Assembly (NCBI GenBank): GCA_964459445.1
Contig: CAYWMP010000096.1
Span: 1 to 21,914 of the forward strand
Length of the DNA stretch: 21,914 nucleotides
From: CAYWMP01 sp964459445
GTDB lineage: Bacteria > Desulfobacterota > DSM-4660 > Desulfatiglandales > HGW-15
Direction: 5' to 3'
This document shows positions 7,638-15,163 of the stretch, in pieces; position 1 is the stretch's first letter; every line of letters begins with the position of its first letter. A program made the translations under genes and the position numbers. The notes under the pieces were generated by a model, which made no database searches, was not told where the DNA came from, and saw only the letters and a list, made by a program, of their open reading frames with translations.

Positions 7638-8516
7638 TTACGTGCCCGACCCCGCCTGATCAGCAGCCATTTCAAGGGTTCTTTGGGTTAATATTTTGAC
7701 CATCGCCCTTTTGTATTCAGCGGAAGCCCTGTAATCATCAATGGGTTTGCTGTCCTGGGATGCAGCCTCACCTGCCTTTGAGAAAAGGGATTCAGAAGGT
7801 TTCTCCCCAGATAAAACCTTCTCCGCGGATGGGGCTCGAATAGGCGTCGGGGCAACCGATGCGAGAACAACTCGGGCCCCGTTTATCACGCCGCTTGCGT
7901 CAAGGGAAAGGAAAGCAGCAACATTAACAAGGGAGATTTCCAGCGCATTTCTGACACCAAGCTTTATATAACCCGCACCAGAGTTCGGAGGAGGAACCGG
8001 GACCCTTATCTCCGTGAGGATTTCGGTGGGTTCAATGGCTGTTTCGCCAGGCCCCAAGAAGAAATCGTCGAGACTGATAGACCTCTCTGAGGAGTCTTTT
8101 GAGAGGATGACCTCCGCGCCGTAGGCCATAAGGGGAGGCGGAAGATCGGCTGCGGGTCGAGCCGTTATGAGGTTTCCGGCGATTGTGGCTCGATTTCGTA
8201 TAAGGGGGGAGCCGATCCCACCCGCGCTTGTTGAGAGGGCACCTAGGTTTTTCCCGATCTGATCGGATTCCGAGAGCTCTGCCGCTGTGAGGCAGGCGCC
8301 GATTTTGATCGTGCCGTTGGCGCTGTCTATGCCTGTGAGCGCATCTATCCTTGATAGCGAAATGAGGTGGTCGGGGGTAATCACCTTTTTCTTCATATTG
8401 ACGATCAGGTCCGTCCCACCCGCAATGGGTTTCGCATTTTCGCCCAAATTCGCTATCATTTGACAGGCTTCTTGTATGGTGGTGGGTTCATAGTAATCAA
8501 ATTTTGGTAAAATCAT
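7638..8516 (-). CDS. FAD-binding subunit, xanthine dehydrogenase family (lacks the HcrB iron-sulfur insert)
   Basis: The 292-aa medium subunit binds FAD and exchanges electrons with the outside partner. FAD motifs are PIAGGTDLIVNMK (30-42) and IGSPLIRNRATIAGNL (101-116), followed by PAADLPPPLMAYGAE, with the CO-dehydrogenase-flavoprotein-like C-terminal domain beginning near GAGYIKLGVRNALEISLVNV. It has only two cysteines in the body, so it cannot bind the extra [4Fe-4S] cluster that distinguishes the beta subunit of Thauera 4-hydroxybenzoyl-CoA reductase. Length and layout are those of the ordinary XdhB/CoxM subunit. The ATG at 8516 has AGGAG at seven bases; the ATG at 8522 is too close to that site. 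It follows ubiX after a 114-nt gap. Confidence 0.88.
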   Translation of the reverse strand: MILPKFDYYEPTTIQEACQMIANLGENAKPIAGGTDLIVNMKKKVITPDHLISLSRIDALTGIDSANGTIKIGACLTAAELSESDQIGKNLGALSTSAGGIGSPLIRNRATIAGNLITARPAADLPPPLMAYGAEVILSKDSSERSISLDDFFLGPGETAIEPTEILTEIRVPVPPPNSGAGYIKLGVRNALEISLVNVAAFLSLDASGVINGARVVLASVAPTPIRAPSAEKVLSGEKPSESLFSKAGEAASQDSKPIDDYRASAEYKRAMVKILTQRTLEMAADQAGSGT

Positions 8517-8630
8517 GTTCATTCTCCTGAATCTTTGAATATTGGGTTTGTCCTCGAATGATGAAGACTCCAATTCACAACTGCATCCCCTTTTTTTAAG
8601 TATACTTGCAACGCGAAGCGAATCAAACCG

Positions 8631-9194
8631 CTATTTTTCTCCCCAACGGTTGAAAAGACTGTGCTCGATGCCCAGATAATCGAATATTTTTCCAATGGTC
8701 TGATCAATGATGTCTTCAAGGGTTTTCGGCTGATGATAAAAGGAGGGCACCGGAGGCAGGATATGGGCCCCATTGTCCGCAGCCAAGGTCATCAACCGGA
8801 GATGTCCTTTATGAAGCGGTGTCTCCCTTACAACCAACACCAGTTTGCGCTTTTCTTTCAACGTGACATCGGCAGCCCGCAAGAGAAGGTTTTCCGTATA
8901 GGAATTGGCGATTCCGCTTAGGGTTTTTATGGTGCAGGGAACTACGACCATCCCCTGAGTGAGAAATGAGCCGCTTGCGAGAGAGGCAGCCACATCCCCG
9001 TGATCGTAGGTGAAGTCGGCCATAGAAGCGACTTCTTCGGCCGCATAATTTGTCTCGATCTCTATGTTCTTTTTGCCCGCCTTGGATATGATCAGGTGTG
9101 TCTCCAAATCCATTTCTTTCAAGTGGCTTAATATTCTCACACCATAGATAACACCGCTGGCGCCGGCAATTCCGATGACGATTCTTTTATTCAA
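8631..9194 (-). CDS. ubiX: Flavin prenyltransferase (UbiX family)
   Basis: UbiX joins a dimethylallyl group to FMN to make prenylated FMN, the cofactor of UbiD-type (de)carboxylases. The 187-aa protein is full length. Family motifs are IGIAGASGVIYGVR (7-20), VVPCTIKTLSGIANSYTENL (84-103), RAADVTLKEKRKLVLVVRE (106-124) and PPVPSFYHQPKTLEDII. The start is TTG at 9194, supported by AGAGGA about eight bases upstream; the nearby ATG is out of frame. It sits in the same operon as a UbiD gene, three genes downstream of it, and immediately after the Tm-1-like gene (26-nt gap). A ubiquinone role is unlikely because no ubiquinone genes are nearby. Confidence 0.93.
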   Translation of the reverse strand: MNKRIVIGIAGASGVIYGVRILSHLKEMDLETHLIISKAGKKNIEIETNYAAEEVASMADFTYDHGDVAASLASGSFLTQGMVVVPCTIKTLSGIANSYTENLLLRAADVTLKEKRKLVLVVRETPLHKGHLRLMTLAADNGAHILPPVPSFYHQPKTLEDIIDQTIGKIFDYLGIEHSLFNRWGEK

Positions 9195-9220
9195 TTCTCA
9201 TTTCCTCTTTGGATTACTTT

Positions 9221-10432
9221 TCAAAATACCGACAGGGCCGCCTTGACCACAGCCGAAGCAAATTCAGGGTCTTCCATGTTGGCATCCACTTCGATTATCT
9301 CAATATCCGATCTGATATTTTTCTGAAGTTCCTCTATAAAGATCCGATCCTCACCGGGATCGTAGGTCGCATTTCCAGGAGCGTCTACAGAAGACCAACC
9401 CTTTATAGGGATCATGATTCGAACCGGACCCTTGGAACCATTCAATTTTTCGGCGAAGACTTTGGCAACCTCCCTTAATTCTTCCGGGGACATACGAAGC
9501 CAGGTACGAAATTTGTCCAGGTCGTACTTCCGTCGGGCTTGATAATCCGGCTTATATTTTCTCTTTGATGGGGTCATGTGATTGACGCTGCAGGTGGAGA
9601 TGATCTGAGGAATGCCGGCCTTTCCGGCTGATTCCATGCGATGAGGGCCCGCATCTCTCATAAAGCCAAAAAGGTGTTCGCCCACGCCCCCCGGAGCCAG
9701 ATCGACGATACCCTGGAAAAGACCCTGGGTAATCATCTCCTCCATGGCTCGATCGCCAATGCCGGCTGCGGAGAATCCGATGACCTGAAAACCCTCCCTT
9801 TCCAATTCCATGCGCACCGAACTCGCACATGTCTCACAAGGGCCGAGCATTGTCATGGCTATGGCCTTTCCACTCTCCGATTGAGGTTCGGATACGGATT
9901 CCTCAACCATGCCCTGCATGGCATAGGCCGCCCTATCCAGGACATTCTTAAGTGGGTCGGAAACGCCCGAAATCTCAATAACGGAGTGAAAGAGGGCGAT
10001 ATCCCCGGTTCCAATGTATCGGGTGGAAAGACCGGGTAGGGCCGCTGTGGAGGAAACCACGAGTTTTGGAAGACCGAAGGGTAGGGCGCGCATCACATCC
10101 GTTGCCATAAGAGTGCCGGTTGATCCACCTAGCCCGAGAACGCCATGAACCTTTCCCTCCTCATAGAGCTCTCGAGAAATCCTCGATGCCCCCCGAATAA
10201 AGACATTGGTGATTTCCGCCCTCTCTTTAGAGCTCTGGACTTTTTCCAGGGTGCTGCCTCCGGCTTCAGCAACCTGGGCCGGTGTCACATCCCCTTGGGA
10301 ATCGACCTTGCCTCGCATAGCCAAATCCATGAGTAACGTGTTGATTCCCAGGCTTTGAATTTTCTCCTTTAAATACAGGGTCTCCTGACCCTTGGTGTCC
10401 ATGGTTGATAGGAGGAGGATAGTTTTTGTCAT
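9221..10432 (-). CDS. Tm-1-like/UPF0261 family protein (copy 1, inside the aromatic operon)
   Basis: The 403-aa protein has the two-domain layout of the Tm-1-like/UPF0261 family: an N-terminal putative ATP-binding domain beginning ILLLSTMDTKGQETLYLK, with VLGLGGSTGTLMATDVMRAL and YIGTGDIALFHSVIEISG, then a C-terminal domain (from about 195). Where the second copy and, as I recall, most relatives read FHANGTGG, this copy reads FSAAGIGD, and its second domain has STCSVNHMTP, so it is a divergent branch. The bacterial function is unknown; the name comes from a plant antiviral protein. Its place between the ligase and ubiX implies a part in the same pathway, possibly cofactor or CoA-ester handling, but this is a guess. 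No ribosome binding site is evident; palindrome C lies just upstream. Confidence 0.85.
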   Translation of the reverse strand: MTKTILLLSTMDTKGQETLYLKEKIQSLGINTLLMDLAMRGKVDSQGDVTPAQVAEAGGSTLEKVQSSKERAEITNVFIRGASRISRELYEEGKVHGVLGLGGSTGTLMATDVMRALPFGLPKLVVSSTAALPGLSTRYIGTGDIALFHSVIEISGVSDPLKNVLDRAAYAMQGMVEESVSEPQSESGKAIAMTMLGPCETCASSVRMELEREGFQVIGFSAAGIGDRAMEEMITQGLFQGIVDLAPGGVGEHLFGFMRDAGPHRMESAGKAGIPQIISTCSVNHMTPSKRKYKPDYQARRKYDLDKFRTWLRMSPEELREVAKVFAEKLNGSKGPVRIMIPIKGWSSVDAPGNATYDPGEDRIFIEELQKNIRSDIEIIEVDANMEDPEFASAVVKAALSVF

Positions 10433-10464
10433 GATAAAATAATGCTTATAAGGTTTTATAAAAG

Positions 10465-10633
10465 ATGAACGTCGAACATCGAACGTTCAACATCGAATGT
10501 TTAATGGTAAACCATGAATAAACTAATTTATAACCAGGAAGAGACACTATTCGAGTTTATTATTGATGTTCAGTAATGGTTATTTGATTTTCATTCAACA
10601 TTGGACGTTCGATGTTGGATGTTGGACGTTCAT
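10465..10633. repeat. Element C: palindromic element with 37-nt arms of GAACGTC/GAACATC words
   Basis: The left arm 10465-10501 is built from repeated words (GAACGTC, GAACATC, GAACGTT, CAACATC), and the right arm 10597-10633 is its near-perfect inverse (GTTCGATGTTGGATGTTGG and flanks). Between them AATAAACT pairs with AGTTTATT and AACCAT with ATGGTT, so the whole 169-nt element can form one long hairpin. It fills the gap between the ligase and the first Tm-1-like gene within the operon. It has no coding potential and no T-run like that of a Rho-independent terminator. Confidence 0.7.
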
Positions 10634-10684
10634 TGTATTCAAATACCCTTCAACAGACCAATCGGCGCAAAAATATATTATTGC

Positions 10685-12346
10685 TTAGTGAGCCTCCCTT
10701 TCCAGTCTCTCTTTAATGTCCTTCTTCAGTGTCTCCTTATTCACCTTGCCAGAATCGCCTACTGTGGGAAAGTCATCAATGATTTCGAGTCGTTCGGGAA
10801 GTTTGTACATCGCGAGCTGTTTGCCTTTCAAAAACTCCACCATCTCCTCAAAGGCGAATGACTCACCGAGTTTTGGCATCACATAGGCGCAGGCCTTTTC
10901 GCCCATTTCCCTGTCCGGGTATCCCACGATGGCGACGGATGCGACCTTTGGATGATCATTTAAAAGACCCTCAATTTCTGCAGGATAAATATTCTGACCA
11001 CCGCGAATGATCATGTCCTTTGCCCGGCCCAGAATCCAAAGACATTCCTGATCGAATTTGACAATATCCTCCGTGGTGGTCCAGCCATCGGAATCAAAGA
11101 CGGTGGCAGTCAGATCCTCATCACGGTAGTAGCCGGCCGGGGCATGGGGTCCCCTGAAATAGAGAATGCCGGGTTCCCCATCCGGGACTTCATTTCCTTC
11201 TTCGTCAACGAGTCGCACGCGATTTCCAGGTAGCATTCGGCCAACAGTTCTGCGTCTTAGGTCTTTGGAATCTTCCACACGACATCCCGAAACGGACCCC
11301 TTGTCCTGGGTCCCGAGGTCGCTCGTAATCACTGCACCGAAGGCATCTTCGGCCTCCTCAGCGACCTGAGGGGATAGATACCCGCCTGCTGAACGAATAA
11401 AGCGAAGGGAACTAAGGTCATACTTCTTGGGATCGGCCTCCAACATCCTGATCAGGTGGGTCGGTACGACCCCGATCGCCGTAGCCTTTTCCTTCTCGAT
11501 GAGCCGTAAGGCTTCATCCGGAACAAATTCCTCAAGCATGACGGTTTTTGCGCCCGCGATAGGGGCGGCAAAATAGGTCAGTGTCCCGGCAGCCCCTCCG
11601 GCATGGGGCGCAATGGCCATGGTGATATCGTCCTTGTTCAAGTTCCAAATATCGACCCTTCCCTTGGAGGTGCAGACCCGGGGAGCGCTCGGCCACTCAA
11701 CCAATTTGGGCAGGCCGGTTGTCCCGGAAGTCGTGGTTAGAAGCGCCACGTTCCAAAGAGGATCCAATCTCCTTGACTCAAGCACAGACTCATCGACCGG
11801 CTTTTCGGCACGCTCAAGAGTGGTCTTAATCAGGGAATAGGTGTCTTCAGATGCGGAATCCGGTACTGTTTCATCAAAGAGGAAGATGTATTTCAAATGA
11901 GGAAATCGCTTTTGAAGCTCCCTGTACATCTCCAGATAATCGAAGTTCCTGTAGATGTGAGGGATGATCACGGCCGTGGCTTCGGTTCGTTCCACCATGT
12001 ATTCCAATTCTCTCTGACGAAGATAGGGATACACGGTCAGGGAAATAAGACCGGCCCTCTCACAGGCAATCCTTGAGAGAAAGCCATAAACGCTGTTCGG
12101 CGACTGGATGATGACACGGGAAAATTGAGGAATGCCCATCTCAACCCAGAAACTGGCCATGGCATCCACCAATCGTTTGGCCTCCGCCCAGGTCACCCTA
12201 TACTTTGAATCGACAAGGGCCTCTTTATTCCCGTACTCCCGGGCATTTCGATCATAAAAGTCATAGAACAGCTCTTGGGTCCAAAACCCCTCATTTAGAA
12301 ACTCATCCACCATATCCTGTTGATAACGAATCGGTTTCACTTTCAA
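10685..12346 (-). CDS. AMP-forming acyl/aryl-CoA ligase, candidate 4-hydroxybenzoate-CoA ligase
   Basis: This is an ANL-superfamily adenylate-forming enzyme of 553 aa. The AMP-binding P-loop is LLTTTSGTTGLPKL (202-215). Later motifs are DLGTQD, GWTTTEDIVKFDQECLW, LGRAKDMIIRGGQNIYPAEI and the C-terminal PTVGDSGKVNKETL, whose lysine (GKVNK) is the usual adenylation lysine. The overall pattern (FWTQELFYDFYDRNAREYGN at the start) resembles the EntE/DhbE and cyclohexanecarboxylate-CoA ligase group more than classical benzoate-CoA ligases. In context it would activate the carboxylated aromatic acid with ATP and CoA. The start is TTG 12346 or, with better spacing from GGAGG, GTG 12340. It lies 76 nt after the UbiD gene. 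Substrate is inferred from the operon only. Confidence 0.87.
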   Translation of the reverse strand: MKVKPIRYQQDMVDEFLNEGFWTQELFYDFYDRNAREYGNKEALVDSKYRVTWAEAKRLVDAMASFWVEMGIPQFSRVIIQSPNSVYGFLSRIACERAGLISLTVYPYLRQRELEYMVERTEATAVIIPHIYRNFDYLEMYRELQKRFPHLKYIFLFDETVPDSASEDTYSLIKTTLERAEKPVDESVLESRRLDPLWNVALLTTTSGTTGLPKLVEWPSAPRVCTSKGRVDIWNLNKDDITMAIAPHAGGAAGTLTYFAAPIAGAKTVMLEEFVPDEALRLIEKEKATAIGVVPTHLIRMLEADPKKYDLSSLRFIRSAGGYLSPQVAEEAEDAFGAVITSDLGTQDKGSVSGCRVEDSKDLRRRTVGRMLPGNRVRLVDEEGNEVPDGEPGILYFRGPHAPAGYYRDEDLTATVFDSDGWTTTEDIVKFDQECLWILGRAKDMIIRGGQNIYPAEIEGLLNDHPKVASVAIVGYPDREMGEKACAYVMPKLGESFAFEEMVEFLKGKQLAMYKLPERLEIIDDFPTVGDSGKVNKETLKKDIKERLEREAH

Positions 12347-12422
12347 ATGCCTCCATAACGTGAGATTAAATGTCGTTTAATAAGGCCGGAATAATCCGAC
12401 AGTCTCATATCATCGCTTGGTT

Positions 12423-13829
12423 CTACAATCCCAACTCGGACCATCTTTCCTGAACACGTTTGACGACATCAGGATCAAGTTCAATGGGTATTGGTTTATT
12501 TTTCCAGTCATAGGGAATAGTGGCATCGAGAAGGAGTCTGCCGGTGATTTCCCTGGCTTCGATGGGCAGCGACGGATCCAGAGGTGTGGAGCGGCCGCGC
12601 TTGATGACCTGGGAGCGATTGGGCTGAAACCTGAAGCTCAAGGCATACATGACCCGCGGGATATCCCATGGATCAATATCTTCGTCCACCACGATAACCG
12701 TTTTCAAGCCGTAGGCCCCCATCTCCGTGGAGATAGCTGCCGTTAGAACCTGGTCCGCGTGTCCAGGATACATCTGCTTCATGGATATGATGGCCAGGAA
12801 CCTGCCGGAGCCTTCAGGTGGGCAGTAGACGGCCTTCAGGCCGGGAATTTTCATGGCCAGGAGTTGCTGCCACAGGGCAGCCCCGTAGGACAGGGCCATT
12901 GTCATATGGGTATCGGTCACGGCGCGGCCAACGGTGGTTCCCCACAGGATGGGGTCGTTTCTGTATGTGACGCACTTGACGTCTATAAAGTTTCTCGGAT
13001 CCGTGCCCACGCCTGAATAGTAACCGGTATACTCACCAAAAGGGCCTTCCTCCATGAATTTATCCGCATCCACTTCACCTTCGATGACGATTTCAGCGTG
13101 GGCCGGTATGGGTAGGTCAACGGTCTCTCCCTGAACCACCTCTACAGGTTCTCCCCTGAGTGCCCCGGCTACTTCATATTCCGATACAAAGGCCGATATG
13201 CGGGCTGCCCCCATGATAAATAACAAGGGGTCGCACCCGATAATAGATGCCACCGGCATGGGTTTACCCATGGCCTGATATTTCTTCAGCATGATGTCTG
13301 CGTGCTTCCCTTTAATGAACTGGGTGCCGATCTTGTCTTTTCCCAGGAGCTGGCTCCTGTAAGTCCCCAAGTTGACCCAACCGGTTTCCGGATCTTTGCT
13401 GATAATAAAATGGGCCGTCCCGATATAGCGTCCGCCATCAAGGGGATACCATTGGGGCACCGGGAATTTGAAAAGATCGATGTCATCACCGGTCAGGATG
13501 TTTTCCTTGCAAGGAGATTCCGCCTTATCGACCCACTTTGGTTCCACCAGGTTTTCTCCTAATTTGGCCCATGCGACATAGAGATCCACAAGCGTGGATT
13601 CAAGGGGCTGACCCATGATCAGAGCCAGCCTCTGGGTTGTGGTGCAGACGCTGGTAATGACAGGCGAATTGTAATCTTTCACATTTTCAAAAAGGAGCGC
13701 CGGACCGCCTTGCTCTTCGTTAAGCTTGGCAATATGGGATAACTCCAGGTTCCAGTCCACCTCCGCACTGATTCGTTTGCACAATCCTTTTTCCTCGCCC
13801 TCGGCGATAAAATCCCTCATGTTTTTCAT
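12423..13829 (-). CDS. UbiD-family prFMN-dependent aryl (de)carboxylase
   Basis: The 468-aa enzyme belongs to the UbiD family, which uses prenylated FMN for reversible ring (de)carboxylation. It is typical in length, with prFMN/metal region TAHFIISKDPETGWVNLGTY followed by RSQLLGKD (Arg about 158, matching the conserved active-site Arg) and EEGPFGEYTGYYSG, whose two glutamates (about 261 and 266) fit the E-R-E catalytic set. Next to PpsAB-like genes it would carboxylate a phosphorylated phenol, as in phenylphosphate carboxylase, or handle a related aromatic. It is the only UbiD homologue here, whereas the Thauera carboxylase is described with several subunits. ATG 13829 has AGGAGG about 11 nt upstream; the TTG at 13838 is too close to that site to be preferred. 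Confidence 0.9.
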   Translation of the reverse strand: MKNMRDFIAEGEEKGLCKRISAEVDWNLELSHIAKLNEEQGGPALLFENVKDYNSPVITSVCTTTQRLALIMGQPLESTLVDLYVAWAKLGENLVEPKWVDKAESPCKENILTGDDIDLFKFPVPQWYPLDGGRYIGTAHFIISKDPETGWVNLGTYRSQLLGKDKIGTQFIKGKHADIMLKKYQAMGKPMPVASIIGCDPLLFIMGAARISAFVSEYEVAGALRGEPVEVVQGETVDLPIPAHAEIVIEGEVDADKFMEEGPFGEYTGYYSGVGTDPRNFIDVKCVTYRNDPILWGTTVGRAVTDTHMTMALSYGAALWQQLLAMKIPGLKAVYCPPEGSGRFLAIISMKQMYPGHADQVLTAAISTEMGAYGLKTVIVVDEDIDPWDIPRVMYALSFRFQPNRSQVIKRGRSTPLDPSLPIEAREITGRLLLDATIPYDWKNKPIPIELDPDVVKRVQERWSELGL

Positions 13830-13888
13830 TTTGCTCAATTCCTCCTCTCTAGATTTTCTATTTGCTTATAGACAAAGCTCCTGTCAGC

Positions 13889-13910
13889 CCTTTTGATCGA
13901 TGCTAAAAGG
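13889..13910 (-). other. Small intercistronic hairpin between ppsB-like and ubiD genes
   Basis: In the 135-nt gap upstream of the UbiD gene, CCTTTT and AAAAGG form a perfect six-pair stem around a ten-base loop. No T-run follows it in the transcription direction, so it is not a good terminator; it might affect mRNA processing. The rest of the gap is AT-rich with nothing else recognisable apart from the ribosome binding site. Confidence 0.3.
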
Positions 13911-13964
13911 CGCTATTGTTCGCTATTTAATTACAGAAATATTGGTATTTGATTAAGATCTCAC

Positions 13965-15035
13965 CTAGGTTGGGATTTTTATACGTTTCATGGCCTGTTC
14001 CATGAGCAATTGATACCCACTCTTTTTGCCGATAACCGATTTTTTTTCACGCTGACTCCAGACAGTTTCGGGTCTAGCTTGAACGATAAACATATTCTCC
14101 GGAAACTGGAGGTCCCTGTCGATAGCCCACTCAATATCCATGGGTCTTCCATAATGATCTTCGATGTAATTCGCCATTTTGACGAGTTCCTTGATCTCTT
14201 CCTCTTCGAGACAACAGGTGCACTGTATGGCTTCATCTACGTCAGCATTGACCACTTCGCCTTTCTCCGGATCGAAAACGCATTCAATATGTTTTGTTGA
14301 TATGGTTTTTTCACTCGCCTCCATCACAACCTTATCCACGACAAATTTATCGGGATTGACGGAACCGGATACAACTGTTTCTCCCAAACCCCAGCTTCCT
14401 TCGATGACGACCTTGGATATATCGCCGTCTGTCGGATTCAGGGTGAACATGACGCCGGCCGCCTTAGAATTGACCATCTTCTGCACCCCAACGCTGATTA
14501 AGACCTTTTCATGGGGAAAATCATTATTGATGCGATAGCTGATTGCTCGCGGTGTGAACAGGCTTGCCCAGCATTTCCGTATGTTCTCAATAACCTTTTC
14601 CGCGCCTTCAATCCACAGATAGGTATCCTGTTGTCCGGCAAAACTGGCATGGGGAAGGTCCTCGGCGGTGGCGCTGGAACGGACTGCAACGGGCACTATA
14701 TCGGCCGTGCACCGTTCGCATAGTTGTCGGTATCCCTGCTCGATCGCAGTTTTAAGATCGTCGGACATCTCGGCGTCTAAAATCAGCTTGCCGATTTCTT
14801 CGCTTGCCTGATCAAGCGAGGCCACATCGTCAGGATTGAGATCAGAAACAAAATTATAGATTTGATCCTTGATTCCCGTTTCTTTTATAAATGCGTAATA
14901 GCTGTCTGTAGTAACGGCAAAACCGGGAGGAACCCGGATGCCGGCCTTGATCATCTCCCCCAGACTTGCGTTTTTCCCCCCCACCTGGGGCAATGAGCTT
15001 TTGTCCACACTCCTAAAATCCAGGACATAATCCAT
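13965..15035 (-). CDS. ppsB: PEP-synthase N-terminal-like ATP-grasp protein, phenylphosphate synthase subunit B-like
   Basis: The 356-aa protein corresponds to the ATP-binding N-terminal part of PEP synthase/pyruvate phosphate dikinase and has no His-domain. Motifs are VGGKNASLGEMIKAGIRVPP, AVRSSATAEDLPHASFAGQQ, SKAAGVMFTLNPTDGD, IEGSWGLGETVVSGSVNPDK and MDIEWAIDRDLQFPENMFIV followed by QARPET. Its size (about 40 kDa) matches subunit 2 of Thauera phenylphosphate synthase, which binds ATP and phosphorylates the histidine of subunit 1, passing the beta-phosphoryl group to phenol. The partner gene is immediately upstream. ATG 15035 has GGAGGG at a good distance; the longer frame reaching 15119 starts inside a hairpin region and is rejected. 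The symbol is by analogy; the true acceptor may be another phenolic. Confidence 0.85.
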   Translation of the reverse strand: MDYVLDFRSVDKSSLPQVGGKNASLGEMIKAGIRVPPGFAVTTDSYYAFIKETGIKDQIYNFVSDLNPDDVASLDQASEEIGKLILDAEMSDDLKTAIEQGYRQLCERCTADIVPVAVRSSATAEDLPHASFAGQQDTYLWIEGAEKVIENIRKCWASLFTPRAISYRINNDFPHEKVLISVGVQKMVNSKAAGVMFTLNPTDGDISKVVIEGSWGLGETVVSGSVNPDKFVVDKVVMEASEKTISTKHIECVFDPEKGEVVNADVDEAIQCTCCLEEEEIKELVKMANYIEDHYGRPMDIEWAIDRDLQFPENMFIVQARPETVWSQREKKSVIGKKSGYQLLMEQAMKRIKIPT

Positions 15036-15078
15036 TTTTTTCCCTCCGGGACAATGCCGGTTCCCTGTGAGACCATCC

Positions 15079-15106
15079 CTCACCTCCCCCTTACGGGGGA
15101 AGTGAG
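15079..15106 (-). other. Strong intercistronic hairpin with GTAA loop between ppsA and ppsB
   Basis: Read in the mRNA direction, CTCACTTCCCCC pairs with GGGGGAGGTGAG (11 Watson-Crick pairs and one G-U) around a GTAA tetraloop of the GNRA type. It is not followed by a T-run, so a terminator is unlikely. It probably stabilises the upstream message or marks a processing site that sets the ratio of the two synthase subunits. Confidence 0.55.
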
Positions 15107-15163
15107 TTGGGATCGTCATTAAAGGGTTATGTTCACAACAGGAAAGACGTCAACAGAACTGCT

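Noticed and set aside
10465..10633. Possible CRISPR-like array because of repeated short words
   Set aside because: The words are contiguous, without regular unique spacers, and the two halves are inverted; there are no cas genes.
8631..13829. Ubiquinone biosynthesis (ubiD/ubiX)
   Set aside because: No other quinone genes are nearby, and the neighbours are aromatic activation and CoA-ester enzymes.
15036..15119. N-terminal extension of the ppsB-like protein to 15119
   Set aside because: The extra 28 residues are translated hairpin sequence, and the ATG at 15035 has a good ribosome binding site and begins the family-conserved region.
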